Source of the DNA: Robertmurraya_A mangrovi
GTDB taxonomy: Bacteria > Bacillota > Bacilli > Bacillales > Cytobacillaceae
DNA length: 64,000 bases
NCBI RefSeq assembly: GCF_034427655.1
Contig: NZ_JAXOFX010000007.1
Coordinates: 135,472 to 199,471, forward strand
Direction of reading: 5' to 3'
The stretch's first letter is position 1, and each line of letters begins with the position of its first letter. The notes below the pieces were generated by a model that worked only from the letters and a program-made list of their open reading frames with translations, ran no database searches and was not told the DNA's origin. The position numbers were made by a program, and so were the translations under genes. Of this stretch, positions 44,092 through 52,402 are shown piece by piece.

Positions 44092-44121
44092 AACGCTTGG
44101 AATCTACTTTCCCAAGCGTTT
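44091..44121. terminator. Bidirectional terminator between cydB and the alkyltransferase-like gene
   Basis: Perfect 10-bp stem AAACGCTTGG / CCAAGCGTTT with an 11-nt loop; it begins in the cydB stop codon. Confidence 0.8.
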
Positions 44122-44439
44122 CTACTTATTTATATCCGGATCAAATATATACTTTACTAGGTGAATTCTATTACCTAATTTAAATTCTATCCCTTCATTT
44201 TCAAGAGCTGTTATTTGTTCAAACATGGATGCTTCGTCTTTAAAACCGATTTCCCCTTTAGAATTAATGACTCTATGCCAAGGAAGGTTATATTTTTCAC
44301 TCATGGAATGGAGAATTCGTACAACTTGTCTTGCTCCTCTTGGACTTCCAGCCAATTTGGCGATTTGTCCATAGGTCATCACATGTCCTGGTGGAATGCT
44401 CTTAATAATTGTAACTACTCGTTCAGTAAATGGATTCAT
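44122..44439 (-). CDS. Alkyltransferase-like protein (catalytically dead MGMT family)
   Basis: A 105-aa protein with the DNA-binding fold of O6-alkylguanine-DNA alkyltransferase: PPGHVMTYGQIAKLAGSPRGARQV contains the DNA-recognition helix and Arg finger. The active-site motif is PWHRVI, whereas true transferases have PCHRV. A Trp in place of the Cys is the hallmark of alkyltransferase-like (ATL) proteins, which bind alkylated guanine without removing the group and recruit nucleotide excision repair. The N-terminal domain of full MGMT is absent. It is a single gene convergent with cydB. Confidence 0.88.
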   Translation of the reverse strand: MNPFTERVVTIIKSIPPGHVMTYGQIAKLAGSPRGARQVVRILHSMSEKYNLPWHRVINSKGEIGFKDEASMFEQITALENEGIEFKLGNRIHLVKYIFDPDINK

Positions 44440-44514
44440 TAAACATTCACCACTTTATCTTAGATATTTCCTTGTGAAAAAGTAAAGGCACACCTACGCT
44501 AGTAAAACTCACTT

Positions 44515-45978
44515 CTATAACCATTCATGTAACTTTCTTCTTAGCAACTTTTTAGAGGCATTTCTCGGTAGTCCTTTTAAATAAAAAATTTGCTTAGGAA
44601 CCTTATATTTTGCTAGCTTTTCACTACAATATTGCATTATTTGATTGTCATCTAAATCTGTACCTGTACTGGTGACAATAAATGCAACCGGGACTTGCCC
44701 CCATTTTTCGTCTTCTTTTCCTATGACCCCTACATCTATAATATTAGGGTGTGATAGAAGAATTCCTTCAATCTCGGCAGGATAAATATTCTCACCCCCT
44801 GAAATAATTAAGTCTGATCTTCTATCTTGTACAAACAAAAAACCTTCGTTGTCTAAATATCCAATGTCACCTGTAAAGAACCAGCCTTCCGTCATTTGAT
44901 GATCTTTATTTAAATAACCTGACGTAACATTGGGACCTTTTACAACGATTTCCCCTGACTCATTTGGTGGCAGTTCATTTCCTAGGGAATCAACAATCTT
45001 CAATTGTGAAGGAAAAAGTGCCTTTCCAGCTGAACCTAGTTTTTTCAAACTGTATTCTGGTGAAAGAGTAACAAATTGTGAAGCTGTTTCCGTCATCCCA
45101 TAAGTTTGGTAAACAGGAATCTCTTTGGAAGTACATTTCTCCAATAACGGTAATGGTGCAGGTCCACCACCAAGTAACATACATCTAAAATAAGCAGGAA
45201 GTCTTTCTTCGCCCAAAGTTTCTATAATTCTAGATAGCATGATACTTACAACGGACATGATGGTAACACGTTCTTCATCAATATCGTGGATAACTGCCTT
45301 TTCATCAAAGGTTTCATGTAGGACCACTTTCATACCGTAAATGATACTCCTCATTAAAATCGAGTAGCCACTAATATGAAATAGAGGGACTGTGCAAAGC
45401 CAGCAATCATTTTCTGTAATCCCTAGATTTAACGCGGAACCGATCGAACTCCACCAATGATTCCCGTAAGATTGCTTAACTCCCTTTGGATTACCGCTCG
45501 TACCAGAAGTATACATAATGGTACAAATATCGTCCAAATCAATTTCCTCTTGAATAAGTGGGATTTGATACGGTATTTCATCTAATTCTTCTTTTAGGAT
45601 TAAATTAATATTCGAACCCTTTTTTACACTATTTAAAGTGTCCTGAAAAGAATCTTCTGAAATTAATAAACTCGCTTGAGAATCGTTTAGCTGGTAGAGT
45701 AGTTCTTCTGCAGTCAAGCGATTATTTAATATAACAGCCTTTGTCCCAATTAGTTGAAGAGCTAACAGGACTACAACAGAATCGATATGATTTTTAAGTA
45801 AAACAGCTATGTAATCCTTTTTTTCAACATTAGCACCCTGTAGGTGACCAGCTGCCTTATAAGCTAAATCATAAAGTTCCTTAAACGTCCATTCCTTTTG
45901 TCCAAACTTTACTGCCGGACGGTTGGGAGTAAGATGTACCCTTTTAGTAAAAAAATTAGGCATTTGAATTGAATTCAA
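44515..45978 (-). CDS. menE: O-succinylbenzoate-CoA ligase
   Basis: This 487-aa adenylate-forming enzyme activates o-succinylbenzoate with ATP and CoA in menaquinone synthesis. The P-loop is YTSGTSGNPKGVKQS, followed by YQTYGMTETASQF, the adenylate-binding TGDIGYLDNEGF, and the C-terminal hinge DRRSDLIISGGENIYP. The start is TTG at 45978, which has AAGGTG at the right distance; the next ATG has none. It is the last gene of the men unit after menB, separated by a terminator, so it may also have its own promoter. menC is not in the window. Confidence 0.94.
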   Translation of the reverse strand: MNSIQMPNFFTKRVHLTPNRPAVKFGQKEWTFKELYDLAYKAAGHLQGANVEKKDYIAVLLKNHIDSVVVLLALQLIGTKAVILNNRLTAEELLYQLNDSQASLLISEDSFQDTLNSVKKGSNINLILKEELDEIPYQIPLIQEEIDLDDICTIMYTSGTSGNPKGVKQSYGNHWWSSIGSALNLGITENDCWLCTVPLFHISGYSILMRSIIYGMKVVLHETFDEKAVIHDIDEERVTIMSVVSIMLSRIIETLGEERLPAYFRCMLLGGGPAPLPLLEKCTSKEIPVYQTYGMTETASQFVTLSPEYSLKKLGSAGKALFPSQLKIVDSLGNELPPNESGEIVVKGPNVTSGYLNKDHQMTEGWFFTGDIGYLDNEGFLFVQDRRSDLIISGGENIYPAEIEGILLSHPNIIDVGVIGKEDEKWGQVPVAFIVTSTGTDLDDNQIMQYCSEKLAKYKVPKQIFYLKGLPRNASKKLLRRKLHEWL

Positions 45979-46048
45979 ATACTACACCTTCTTTTCAATT
46001 TAATAACTAATTCACTTGAATAAACTTAAATAGCATGTTTTATTTCTG

Positions 46049-46086
46049 TAAAAAAACAGCCTGACGGTCGCCCATCAAGCTGTTTT
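46049..46086 (-). terminator. Terminator after menB
   Basis: On the minus strand a 15-bp stem, AAAACAGCTTGATGG / CCGTCAGGCTGTTTT with G-T pairs, 4-nt loop, then T3-4. Confidence 0.85.
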
Positions 46087-46099
46087 GTATCTTTTCAAA

Positions 46100-46918
46100 T
46101 CAAGGGAAACGTGGGAATTGACCAAAGTCAGGCTTGCGCTTTTCTTTGAAAGCGTCACGACCTTCTTTTGCTTCATCCGTTGTATAGTAAAGTAATGTAG
46201 CATCCCCAGCAAATTGCTGAATCCCAGCTAATCCGTCTGTATCAGCATTAAATGCTGCTTTTAAGAAACGTAAAGCTGTAGGGCTCTTCTCTAGCATTTC
46301 ATTACACCATTGGATTGTTTCTTCTTCCACTTTATCTAAAGGAACTACTGTGTTTACTAGTCCCATATCCAATGCTTCTTGAGCATTATATTGACGGCAC
46401 AGGAACCAAATTTCGCGAGCTTTTTTATGTCCGACAATTCTCGCTAAATAGCCAGAACCATAACCAGCGTCGAAACTTCCCACTTTTGGTCCAGTTTGTC
46501 CGAAAATAGCGTTATCTGCTGCGATTGTTAGGTCACATACGATGTGTAACACGTGTCCTCCACCAATTGCATATCCTTTAACCATTGCGACAACTGGTTT
46601 TGGAATAACACGGATTAGACGTTGTAAATCTAACACGTTTAATCGAGGAATTTGGTCCTCTCCAACATACCCACCGTGTCCACGAACACTTTGGTCTCCA
46701 CCAGAACAGAACGCTTTATCTCCAGCTCCTGTTAACACGATAACACCAACATTAGCGTCATCACGTGCATAAGCAAAAGCATCAATCAATTCCATTACTG
46801 TCTTTGGACGAAATGCATTATGTACTTCAGGACGGTTAATTGTAATTTTTGCTATTCCGTTATATGTTTCATACAAAATATCTTCATACTTACGTTCAGC
46901 TACCCATTCTACTGTCAT
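46100..46918 (-). CDS. menB: 1,4-Dihydroxy-2-naphthoyl-CoA synthase
   Basis: A 272-aa crotonase-fold enzyme that closes the naphthoquinone ring of o-succinylbenzoyl-CoA. Signature regions are ITINRPEVHNAFRPKTVMEL, the oxyanion loop CSGGDQSVRG, GYAIGGGHVLHIVCDLTIA, and GSFDAGYGSGYLARIVG with the active-site Asp/Tyr. The ATG at 46918 follows AAGGAGG; 21 upstream open codons have no similarity. It follows menH by 78 bp on the same strand and should share the men transcript. Confidence 0.96.
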   Translation of the reverse strand: MTVEWVAERKYEDILYETYNGIAKITINRPEVHNAFRPKTVMELIDAFAYARDDANVGVIVLTGAGDKAFCSGGDQSVRGHGGYVGEDQIPRLNVLDLQRLIRVIPKPVVAMVKGYAIGGGHVLHIVCDLTIAADNAIFGQTGPKVGSFDAGYGSGYLARIVGHKKAREIWFLCRQYNAQEALDMGLVNTVVPLDKVEEETIQWCNEMLEKSPTALRFLKAAFNADTDGLAGIQQFAGDATLLYYTTDEAKEGRDAFKEKRKPDFGQFPRFP

Positions 46919-46996
46919 AGCAAAATCCTCCTTGTAAAATTTATTATAAAGTCTTTGCCTAATGTAAGCGGAAACAAGCATTCTAGCCTACAAATA

Positions 46997-47809
46997 CTAC
47001 TTCGACAAAAACCTACTTACTATTGTACCAAACTTTTCACTTTCTTCCACATGAATTGCATGGCCACACTCTTTAATATTAACCCACTCGACATTTTTTA
47101 TCTTTTGAGTCATCTTTGCGGCTATTTCGCAGAATTTTTTGTCGAGTGAACCAGTGATTAACAAAGTCTCATTTGTCAATAAGTGCAGTTGTTCCCACCT
47201 TGAAGGTTGAGATCCTGTTCCCATTCCAAGTAGGCTGTTAGATAAACCAATAATAGAATTCTCTAACCTTTGCGTCCTTACTCGAGCTTGTGTATGGTCA
47301 GGTAAACTTTTTTGACTTTGAAATAGACCAATGTTTTCCCAGTAATCTACAAACTCCGTCATTCCTCTTTCGATAATAAATTCAGCTAATTTTCGATCTT
47401 GCTCGATTCGAGTCAGTCGTTCTGCTTCTGTATCAATTCCTGGAGTTGCACTTTCCAAAACTAGCTTCCTGACCTTATGAGGATGGGCCATAGCAAAAGA
47501 AAGAGCCAGCCTTCCTCCCATAGAATAGCCAAGAAAATCGGCTTTTCCTATATTCAACATGTCCATAAGCAAAGACAAATCCTTTACCACTGACATCATA
47601 TTGTACCTATCGACACTGGTAGGAGACTCTGTCCCACCATGACCAATAATATCGACAGCAATGATTTTTGAATGTTTTCCCCATTTTTCTTGAAACGGTG
47701 ACCAGGTTTTAGTATTTCCTGTAAAACCATGCAATAAAATTAGGGGAAAACCTTCTCCAATGATGTCGACATGGTAGCGAATGCCGTCTATGACAAAGTT
47801 CATTCCCAT
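46997..47809 (-). CDS. menH: SHCHC synthase MenH, alpha/beta hydrolase (YtxM)
   Basis: This 270-aa alpha/beta hydrolase eliminates pyruvate from SEPHCHC to give SHCHC in menaquinone synthesis. The oxyanion motif is LHGFTGN, the nucleophile elbow GYSMGG (Ser near residue 98), and the His in KECGHAIHVEE near the C-terminus. It overlaps the menD 3' end by 10 bp, so translation is coupled. A second in-frame ATG two codons in is also possible. Confidence 0.93.
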   Translation of the reverse strand: MGMNFVIDGIRYHVDIIGEGFPLILLHGFTGNTKTWSPFQEKWGKHSKIIAVDIIGHGGTESPTSVDRYNMMSVVKDLSLLMDMLNIGKADFLGYSMGGRLALSFAMAHPHKVRKLVLESATPGIDTEAERLTRIEQDRKLAEFIIERGMTEFVDYWENIGLFQSQKSLPDHTQARVRTQRLENSIIGLSNSLLGMGTGSQPSRWEQLHLLTNETLLITGSLDKKFCEIAAKMTQKIKNVEWVNIKECGHAIHVEESEKFGTIVSRFLSK

Positions 47810-49557
47810 TCACCATTCACAAATCGACTAGTTATTTCCTGGGAAACAGCATTCCACAATTCTCGATGTTCAGTCAGGTTCTTGTCACGATTTGTCGGAA
47901 TTTCAATTACTTTTAAACCAGGATTCTTCATATTTTGCACGAAAGAGGAAGTAAAATGTGCCCAATCAGAGCAAAGCTCATACTGACCATCGTACATAGT
48001 AATAGCATGATTGAAATTTAGGTTCAATGGTGTACCATATAATAATTCGAAATTTTTAGGATGTTGGGACTGAGGAAGAAACGAAAAAATGCCTCCACCG
48101 TTATTGTTTATTAAAATGACGTTAATATCAATGTTAAGAAGCTTAGATGCTATTAAGCCATTTAAGTCATGAAATAAAGTTAAGTCTCCTAATACTAAGT
48201 AGAAGGGTTGGTGGACCATCGCTGCACCTAAAGCAGTTGAAACGATTCCATCAATACCATTCGCTCCACGATTAGCCATAATCTTTATGGATTTATTATT
48301 AGAATAAAGAAAAGTATCTAAATCCCTAATAGGCATACTGTTCCCCACAAAAAGGGTAGCCCCATGAGGAAGTAAATCAATTAATTGATAAAACAACTTA
48401 CCTTCACTTATTTCATCAGTATCATTAATCCGGCTCAGGTTCTCTTTTGTAAAAGCATTTACTTCGATCCACTTTTTCAGAAAAGAGGAAGAAGACTTTT
48501 TAGCTACCAAATTTGATAAAGAGTTACAGAAAATGGTTTCATTACAATAAATCATATGGGTGCTAAGAAGAGATGGATCACGCCAACCTTGTCCACCATC
48601 AATAATCCATTGATCGATATTTTCATTTTCTTTTAGGAAGATGGATAATGGTTTCGATACTGGCATCGTACCAAAACGAATAATAATATCAGGCTTTAAT
48701 GAAGTCTTAGCATGCTCATTTTTAAGGAAAGTATCATATGTATCAATAATATTAGTAAGATCGTGTTTTCCACTTCTTAATTGGGATAAAGGATCCGCTA
48801 AGATTGGGAATTGTATCGTCTCGGCAAATGATGTTACAGCTTGAGCAAACTTTTCATCTTCTATAGACCCACAAATGATAAGTCCATTTGAATAACTCGC
48901 TAAGCTAGCGGCCAACTTTTTAAATTGATCCTCATTCAAAGATAAAGAACCTTGTTCGATATCTACATAACCTTCAAGCCTTTCAGGAAAGTCAAATAGA
49001 TCTTCTTTATCTAAATTCGGAATTAAAGGTTCTCGAAAAGGAAAGTTCAAATGTACCGGGCCAGAAGGAGCTGCGTGAGTAGTTGCAACTGCTCTAGCAC
49101 AGACCATTCTAGCATAGCGAATCATCTCTTTCGTACTTTCCGGTGGAGCCATCTCAACGAACCATTTTACATTTTTACCATAAAGATGTATTTGATCAAT
49201 TGCTTGCGGAGCACCAACATCTCTTAATTCATGAGGACGATCAGCCGTCAGTACGATTAGTGGCACTCTAGAGTAATACGCCTCGATAACAGCAGGGTAA
49301 TAATTAGCCGCTGCTGTTCCTGATGTACATAGGATAGCCACAGGTTTTCCTAATGCTTTCGCCATTCCTAATGCGAAAAAAGCAGCTGACCTTTCGTCAA
49401 CATGTATATGTACATTTAAATCTGGATGTTCTGCCATTATCATGGCCATAGGAGTAGAACGAGAGCCAGGACTAACAACAACATCCTTGACCCCCGTTTG
49501 TACTAATTCAGCAACAAATGCTGCAATATATGAAGTTAAAGCTTCCTGATGATTCAT
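47800..49557 (-). CDS. menD: SEPHCHC synthase MenD
   Basis: A 585-aa thiamine-diphosphate enzyme that adds decarboxylated 2-oxoglutarate to isochorismate, the first committed menaquinone step. The PYR domain motif is VVSPGSRSTP followed by DERSAAFFALGMA. The ThDP/Mg site is GDLTLFHDLNGL with downstream NNNGGGIFSFLP. Length is the usual ~580 aa. It overlaps menF by 4 bp (ATGA type) and menH by 10 bp, a tightly coupled operon. Confidence 0.96.
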   Translation of the reverse strand: MNHQEALTSYIAAFVAELVQTGVKDVVVSPGSRSTPMAMIMAEHPDLNVHIHVDERSAAFFALGMAKALGKPVAILCTSGTAAANYYPAVIEAYYSRVPLIVLTADRPHELRDVGAPQAIDQIHLYGKNVKWFVEMAPPESTKEMIRYARMVCARAVATTHAAPSGPVHLNFPFREPLIPNLDKEDLFDFPERLEGYVDIEQGSLSLNEDQFKKLAASLASYSNGLIICGSIEDEKFAQAVTSFAETIQFPILADPLSQLRSGKHDLTNIIDTYDTFLKNEHAKTSLKPDIIIRFGTMPVSKPLSIFLKENENIDQWIIDGGQGWRDPSLLSTHMIYCNETIFCNSLSNLVAKKSSSSFLKKWIEVNAFTKENLSRINDTDEISEGKLFYQLIDLLPHGATLFVGNSMPIRDLDTFLYSNNKSIKIMANRGANGIDGIVSTALGAAMVHQPFYLVLGDLTLFHDLNGLIASKLLNIDINVILINNNGGGIFSFLPQSQHPKNFELLYGTPLNLNFNHAITMYDGQYELCSDWAHFTSSFVQNMKNPGLKVIEIPTNRDKNLTEHRELWNAVSQEITSRFVNGEWE

Positions 49558-50957
49558 TTATCCATTCCTCCAAGCGCGGAAAGCATAGGACGAAACTTAA
49601 TATTCGTTTCTTGATATTCACTTTCAGCATTAGAATCTGCAACTACTCCACATCCTGCAAAAAGTGAAGCTTCTCTTCCTTGAATTAATCCAGAGCGAAT
49701 AGCGACTATAAACTCCCCATTTCCCTCATAATCCATCCAACCAAGTGGTGAAGCATAAAAACCACGGTCTAATTCTTCTACTTCTCTAATTTTTTCAACC
49801 GCTTCTTTTTTCGGTAGACCACCAAGGGCAGGGGTAGGATGAAGGAGATTAACTAACTGTAATAACGAGCTTGATTTGCTTCCTTTTCCTATAACTGGTG
49901 TATAAAGGTGTTGAATATCTCTCATCTTCATTAAAGCTGGTCTTTCGGGAAGATGAACTTCTGTACATACCTGTTCCATCGCTTCCTTAATCATATCCAC
50001 AACAAACTGATGCTCGGATAAGTTTTTCTCATCCGTTAGGAGTTGATTACCCAGCTCCTCATCTAAATTGTCTGTATCACCACGGGCAATCGAACCAGCT
50101 AAACAGGTAGAAAACAAATCTTCTCCTTCTTTTTTGACCAATCTTTCAGGAGAGGCACCTACAAAACAATCACCATTTGATTCAAAAGCAAAAATAAAGC
50201 TTCGAGGCTGTTCCTTTAATAAATTGAATACAATGGTTTCAATTGAGAGGGTATCCTTAAAAACCAATCGCAATTCCCTAGCTAGAACTGCCTTTTTTAA
50301 CGACCCAGTTTTCAAATCTTGAACTAGCTCGGTTACTGATTGTTTCCACTCTTCCGGATTAATCTCTAGTTTCTTTTCTAAAGTATTTTCACTAAAGTTT
50401 GGTTTGCCAATAAATGAAAGCAGCGACAGTCTTTCATTCACAATTCTTTCAACTAATGATTCATTATCATGTTGAGTGCAAATTACATTCGTTGTTAAAT
50501 AGGTTTCATTATTAATTACTGTAAGTAAATATTTAGGTATATGAAAAAGGGTATCTGAGTACTTTGACCATAAATCAGTTTTTGTTTTTTGAGGATCAAA
50601 TGAAAACCCTCCAAACATAATAGGGCCAGTTGCTGCTTCTTTATATTTGTTAAAAATTAAACCATTTTCGGTAAAACGCTTCCACTCTTTTTCAACATGA
50701 AAAAAGCGGCCAGAATCCTGATCCGTTTGAATTTGTTTACATATTCCTAAACCAACTAGAAAAATGTTATCAGAAGGGTCTTTCCAAAAAAAACGTTCAC
50801 CAAAAAAACTCTCTTTTCCCGCTCTGAAAAAAGAAAGTGGTTCCATTTGATGTATTTTTTGGACCTCACTGACTAATACGGGCGTAGAAAGCTTGTGCGC
50901 TTTCTGTATAGCTTCATGGATCCCTTCTTTTAGCTCCGTATCTTGAATGGTAACCAA
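49554..50957 (-). CDS. menF: Menaquinone-specific isochorismate synthase
   Basis: This enzyme converts chorismate to isochorismate, the entry to menaquinone synthesis. It is 467 aa. The chorismate-binding domain fills the second half: KAVLARE, GDCFVGASPERLV, and the signature RDIQHLYTPVIG, followed by LHPTPALGGLPKKEA and FYASPLGW. The start is TTG (reads MVTIQDTELK) after GGGGGGA. It is the first gene of the menFDHB unit, divergent from menA. Confidence 0.94.
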   Translation of the reverse strand: MVTIQDTELKEGIHEAIQKAHKLSTPVLVSEVQKIHQMEPLSFFRAGKESFFGERFFWKDPSDNIFLVGLGICKQIQTDQDSGRFFHVEKEWKRFTENGLIFNKYKEAATGPIMFGGFSFDPQKTKTDLWSKYSDTLFHIPKYLLTVINNETYLTTNVICTQHDNESLVERIVNERLSLLSFIGKPNFSENTLEKKLEINPEEWKQSVTELVQDLKTGSLKKAVLARELRLVFKDTLSIETIVFNLLKEQPRSFIFAFESNGDCFVGASPERLVKKEGEDLFSTCLAGSIARGDTDNLDEELGNQLLTDEKNLSEHQFVVDMIKEAMEQVCTEVHLPERPALMKMRDIQHLYTPVIGKGSKSSSLLQLVNLLHPTPALGGLPKKEAVEKIREVEELDRGFYASPLGWMDYEGNGEFIVAIRSGLIQGREASLFAGCGVVADSNAESEYQETNIKFRPMLSALGGMDK

Positions 50958-51411
50958 AAAAATCCCCCCAATAACAGCCGTATGACCATTATCTTTCTTT
51001 ATGTTTCTAACTATACGTTTATTGCAAAATACAGTCTAAACTTATTTTAAGATACACCTCATGATATAGACATGTCAACAAAGGTACTCACATAATCCCT
51101 AGTATTTTCCTTATTATATAAATTTCAATCATACTTGGGTGATTATAAGGTTTTCCGTAGTTACACTTTATTTTAGTGTTACCTTCTTCAAGCCCGTTGA
51201 ATCATCTGGCTATCATGTCTTCCTAGATGGAAAATGAACCCTAATATAGGGGCAAAAAGTCATTGACACTAGTTGCTCATTTACATACACTTATAGATGG
51301 GCTTTCTTTACGCATTACGAAATAAAATTGTATAGTTCATTGATTTTCGTAGTAAACTCTAGAGGGTTTTAAATAAATATATAGGTTTTATAAAGGGGAG
51401 GAGAGTACTAT
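50958..51411. other. 454-bp divergent promoter region between menF and menA
   Basis: AT-rich with no open frame of note. It must contain the promoters of both men transcripts. I cannot fix them by eye, and I saw no clear riboswitch or strong operator. Confidence 0.4.
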
Positions 51412-52344
51412 ATGCAACCACAGACGCAGACAAGTTCTTCACCTGCTGTAAATAATAAAAATTGGAGAGTTTGGTGGCAATTAACTAGACCCCATACATT
51501 AACGGCAGCTTTTGTTCCTGTTTTATTAGGAACAGCGTTAGCCATTCAGGATACAAATATCCACTTTGGCTTATTTTTTGCGATGTTGATTGCGAGTCTT
51601 TTAATTCAAGCAGCAACGAATATGTTTAATGAGTATTATGATTATAAACGTGGCTTAGACCATGAAAACTCCGTAGGTATCGGAGGGGCCATTGTAAGGC
51701 ATGGTGTTCGAGCAAAAACGGTATTAAATCTAGCATTTGGTCTATATGGTCTGTCTATTCTACTAGGAATATACATTTGTATGAATAGTTCTTGGTGGCT
51801 TGCAGTAATTGGTCTTATTTGTATGGCCGCTGGATATTTTTATACAGGTGGACCACTTCCCATTGCTTACACACCATTTGGTGAAATTGTAGCCGGTTTC
51901 TTTATGGGTATGCTGATTATTTTAATTTCTTTTTACATCCAAACAGGAACAGTTTCAGCCGTAAGTATCCTTGTTTCTATCCCTATTGTGATTTTAGTTG
52001 GTGCGATCCTATTAGCTAATAATATTCGTGATTTGGACGGAGATAAAGAGTTTGGCCGCAAAACATTAGCTATTCTTTTAGGAAGAAATGGGGCTATTTA
52101 CTTATTAGCTGGAATGTTCATTGTTTCCTATACTTGGGTATTCATACTGATTTTAATGGGATATACTTCTGCTTGGTTAGCCATTGTAGTAATTAGTGCT
52201 CCAAAAGCAATTAAGGCCACGAAAGGTTTTATCGGTAAAACCATTCCAATTCAAATGATGCCAGCAATGAAGGCAACTGCACAAACAAATACAATCTTCG
52301 GATTTTTATTATCAATTGGTCTTTTCTTAGGTTATTTCTTATAA
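51412..52344 (+). CDS. menA: 1,4-Dihydroxy-2-naphthoate polyprenyltransferase
   Basis: A 310-aa membrane UbiA-family enzyme that attaches the polyprenyl chain to dihydroxynaphthoate, giving demethylmenaquinone. The two Asp-rich metal motifs are NMFNEYYDYKRGLD (NxxxDxxxD type, first) and NNIRDLDGDKEFGRKTLA (second). About eight to nine hydrophobic segments follow. The ATG follows GGGGAGGAG. It is divergent from menF, matching B. subtilis. A bidirectional terminator separates it from glgP. Confidence 0.95.
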   Translation: MQPQTQTSSSPAVNNKNWRVWWQLTRPHTLTAAFVPVLLGTALAIQDTNIHFGLFFAMLIASLLIQAATNMFNEYYDYKRGLDHENSVGIGGAIVRHGVRAKTVLNLAFGLYGLSILLGIYICMNSSWWLAVIGLICMAAGYFYTGGPLPIAYTPFGEIVAGFFMGMLIILISFYIQTGTVSAVSILVSIPIVILVGAILLANNIRDLDGDKEFGRKTLAILLGRNGAIYLLAGMFIVSYTWVFILILMGYTSAWLAIVVISAPKAIKATKGFIGKTIPIQMMPAMKATAQTNTIFGFLLSIGLFLGYFL

Positions 52345-52360
52345 TGTTTATACACTAGAA

Positions 52361-52395
52361 AAAAGGCTTCTGCTAAGTTAGCAGAAGCCTTTTTT
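52361..52395. terminator. Bidirectional terminator between menA and glgP
   Basis: Perfect 13-bp stem AAAAGGCTTCTGC / GCAGAAGCCTTTT, extended by TAA/TTA, with T6 on the plus strand and T5 on the minus strand. Confidence 0.92.
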
Positions 52396-52402
52396 GTACG
52401 AT

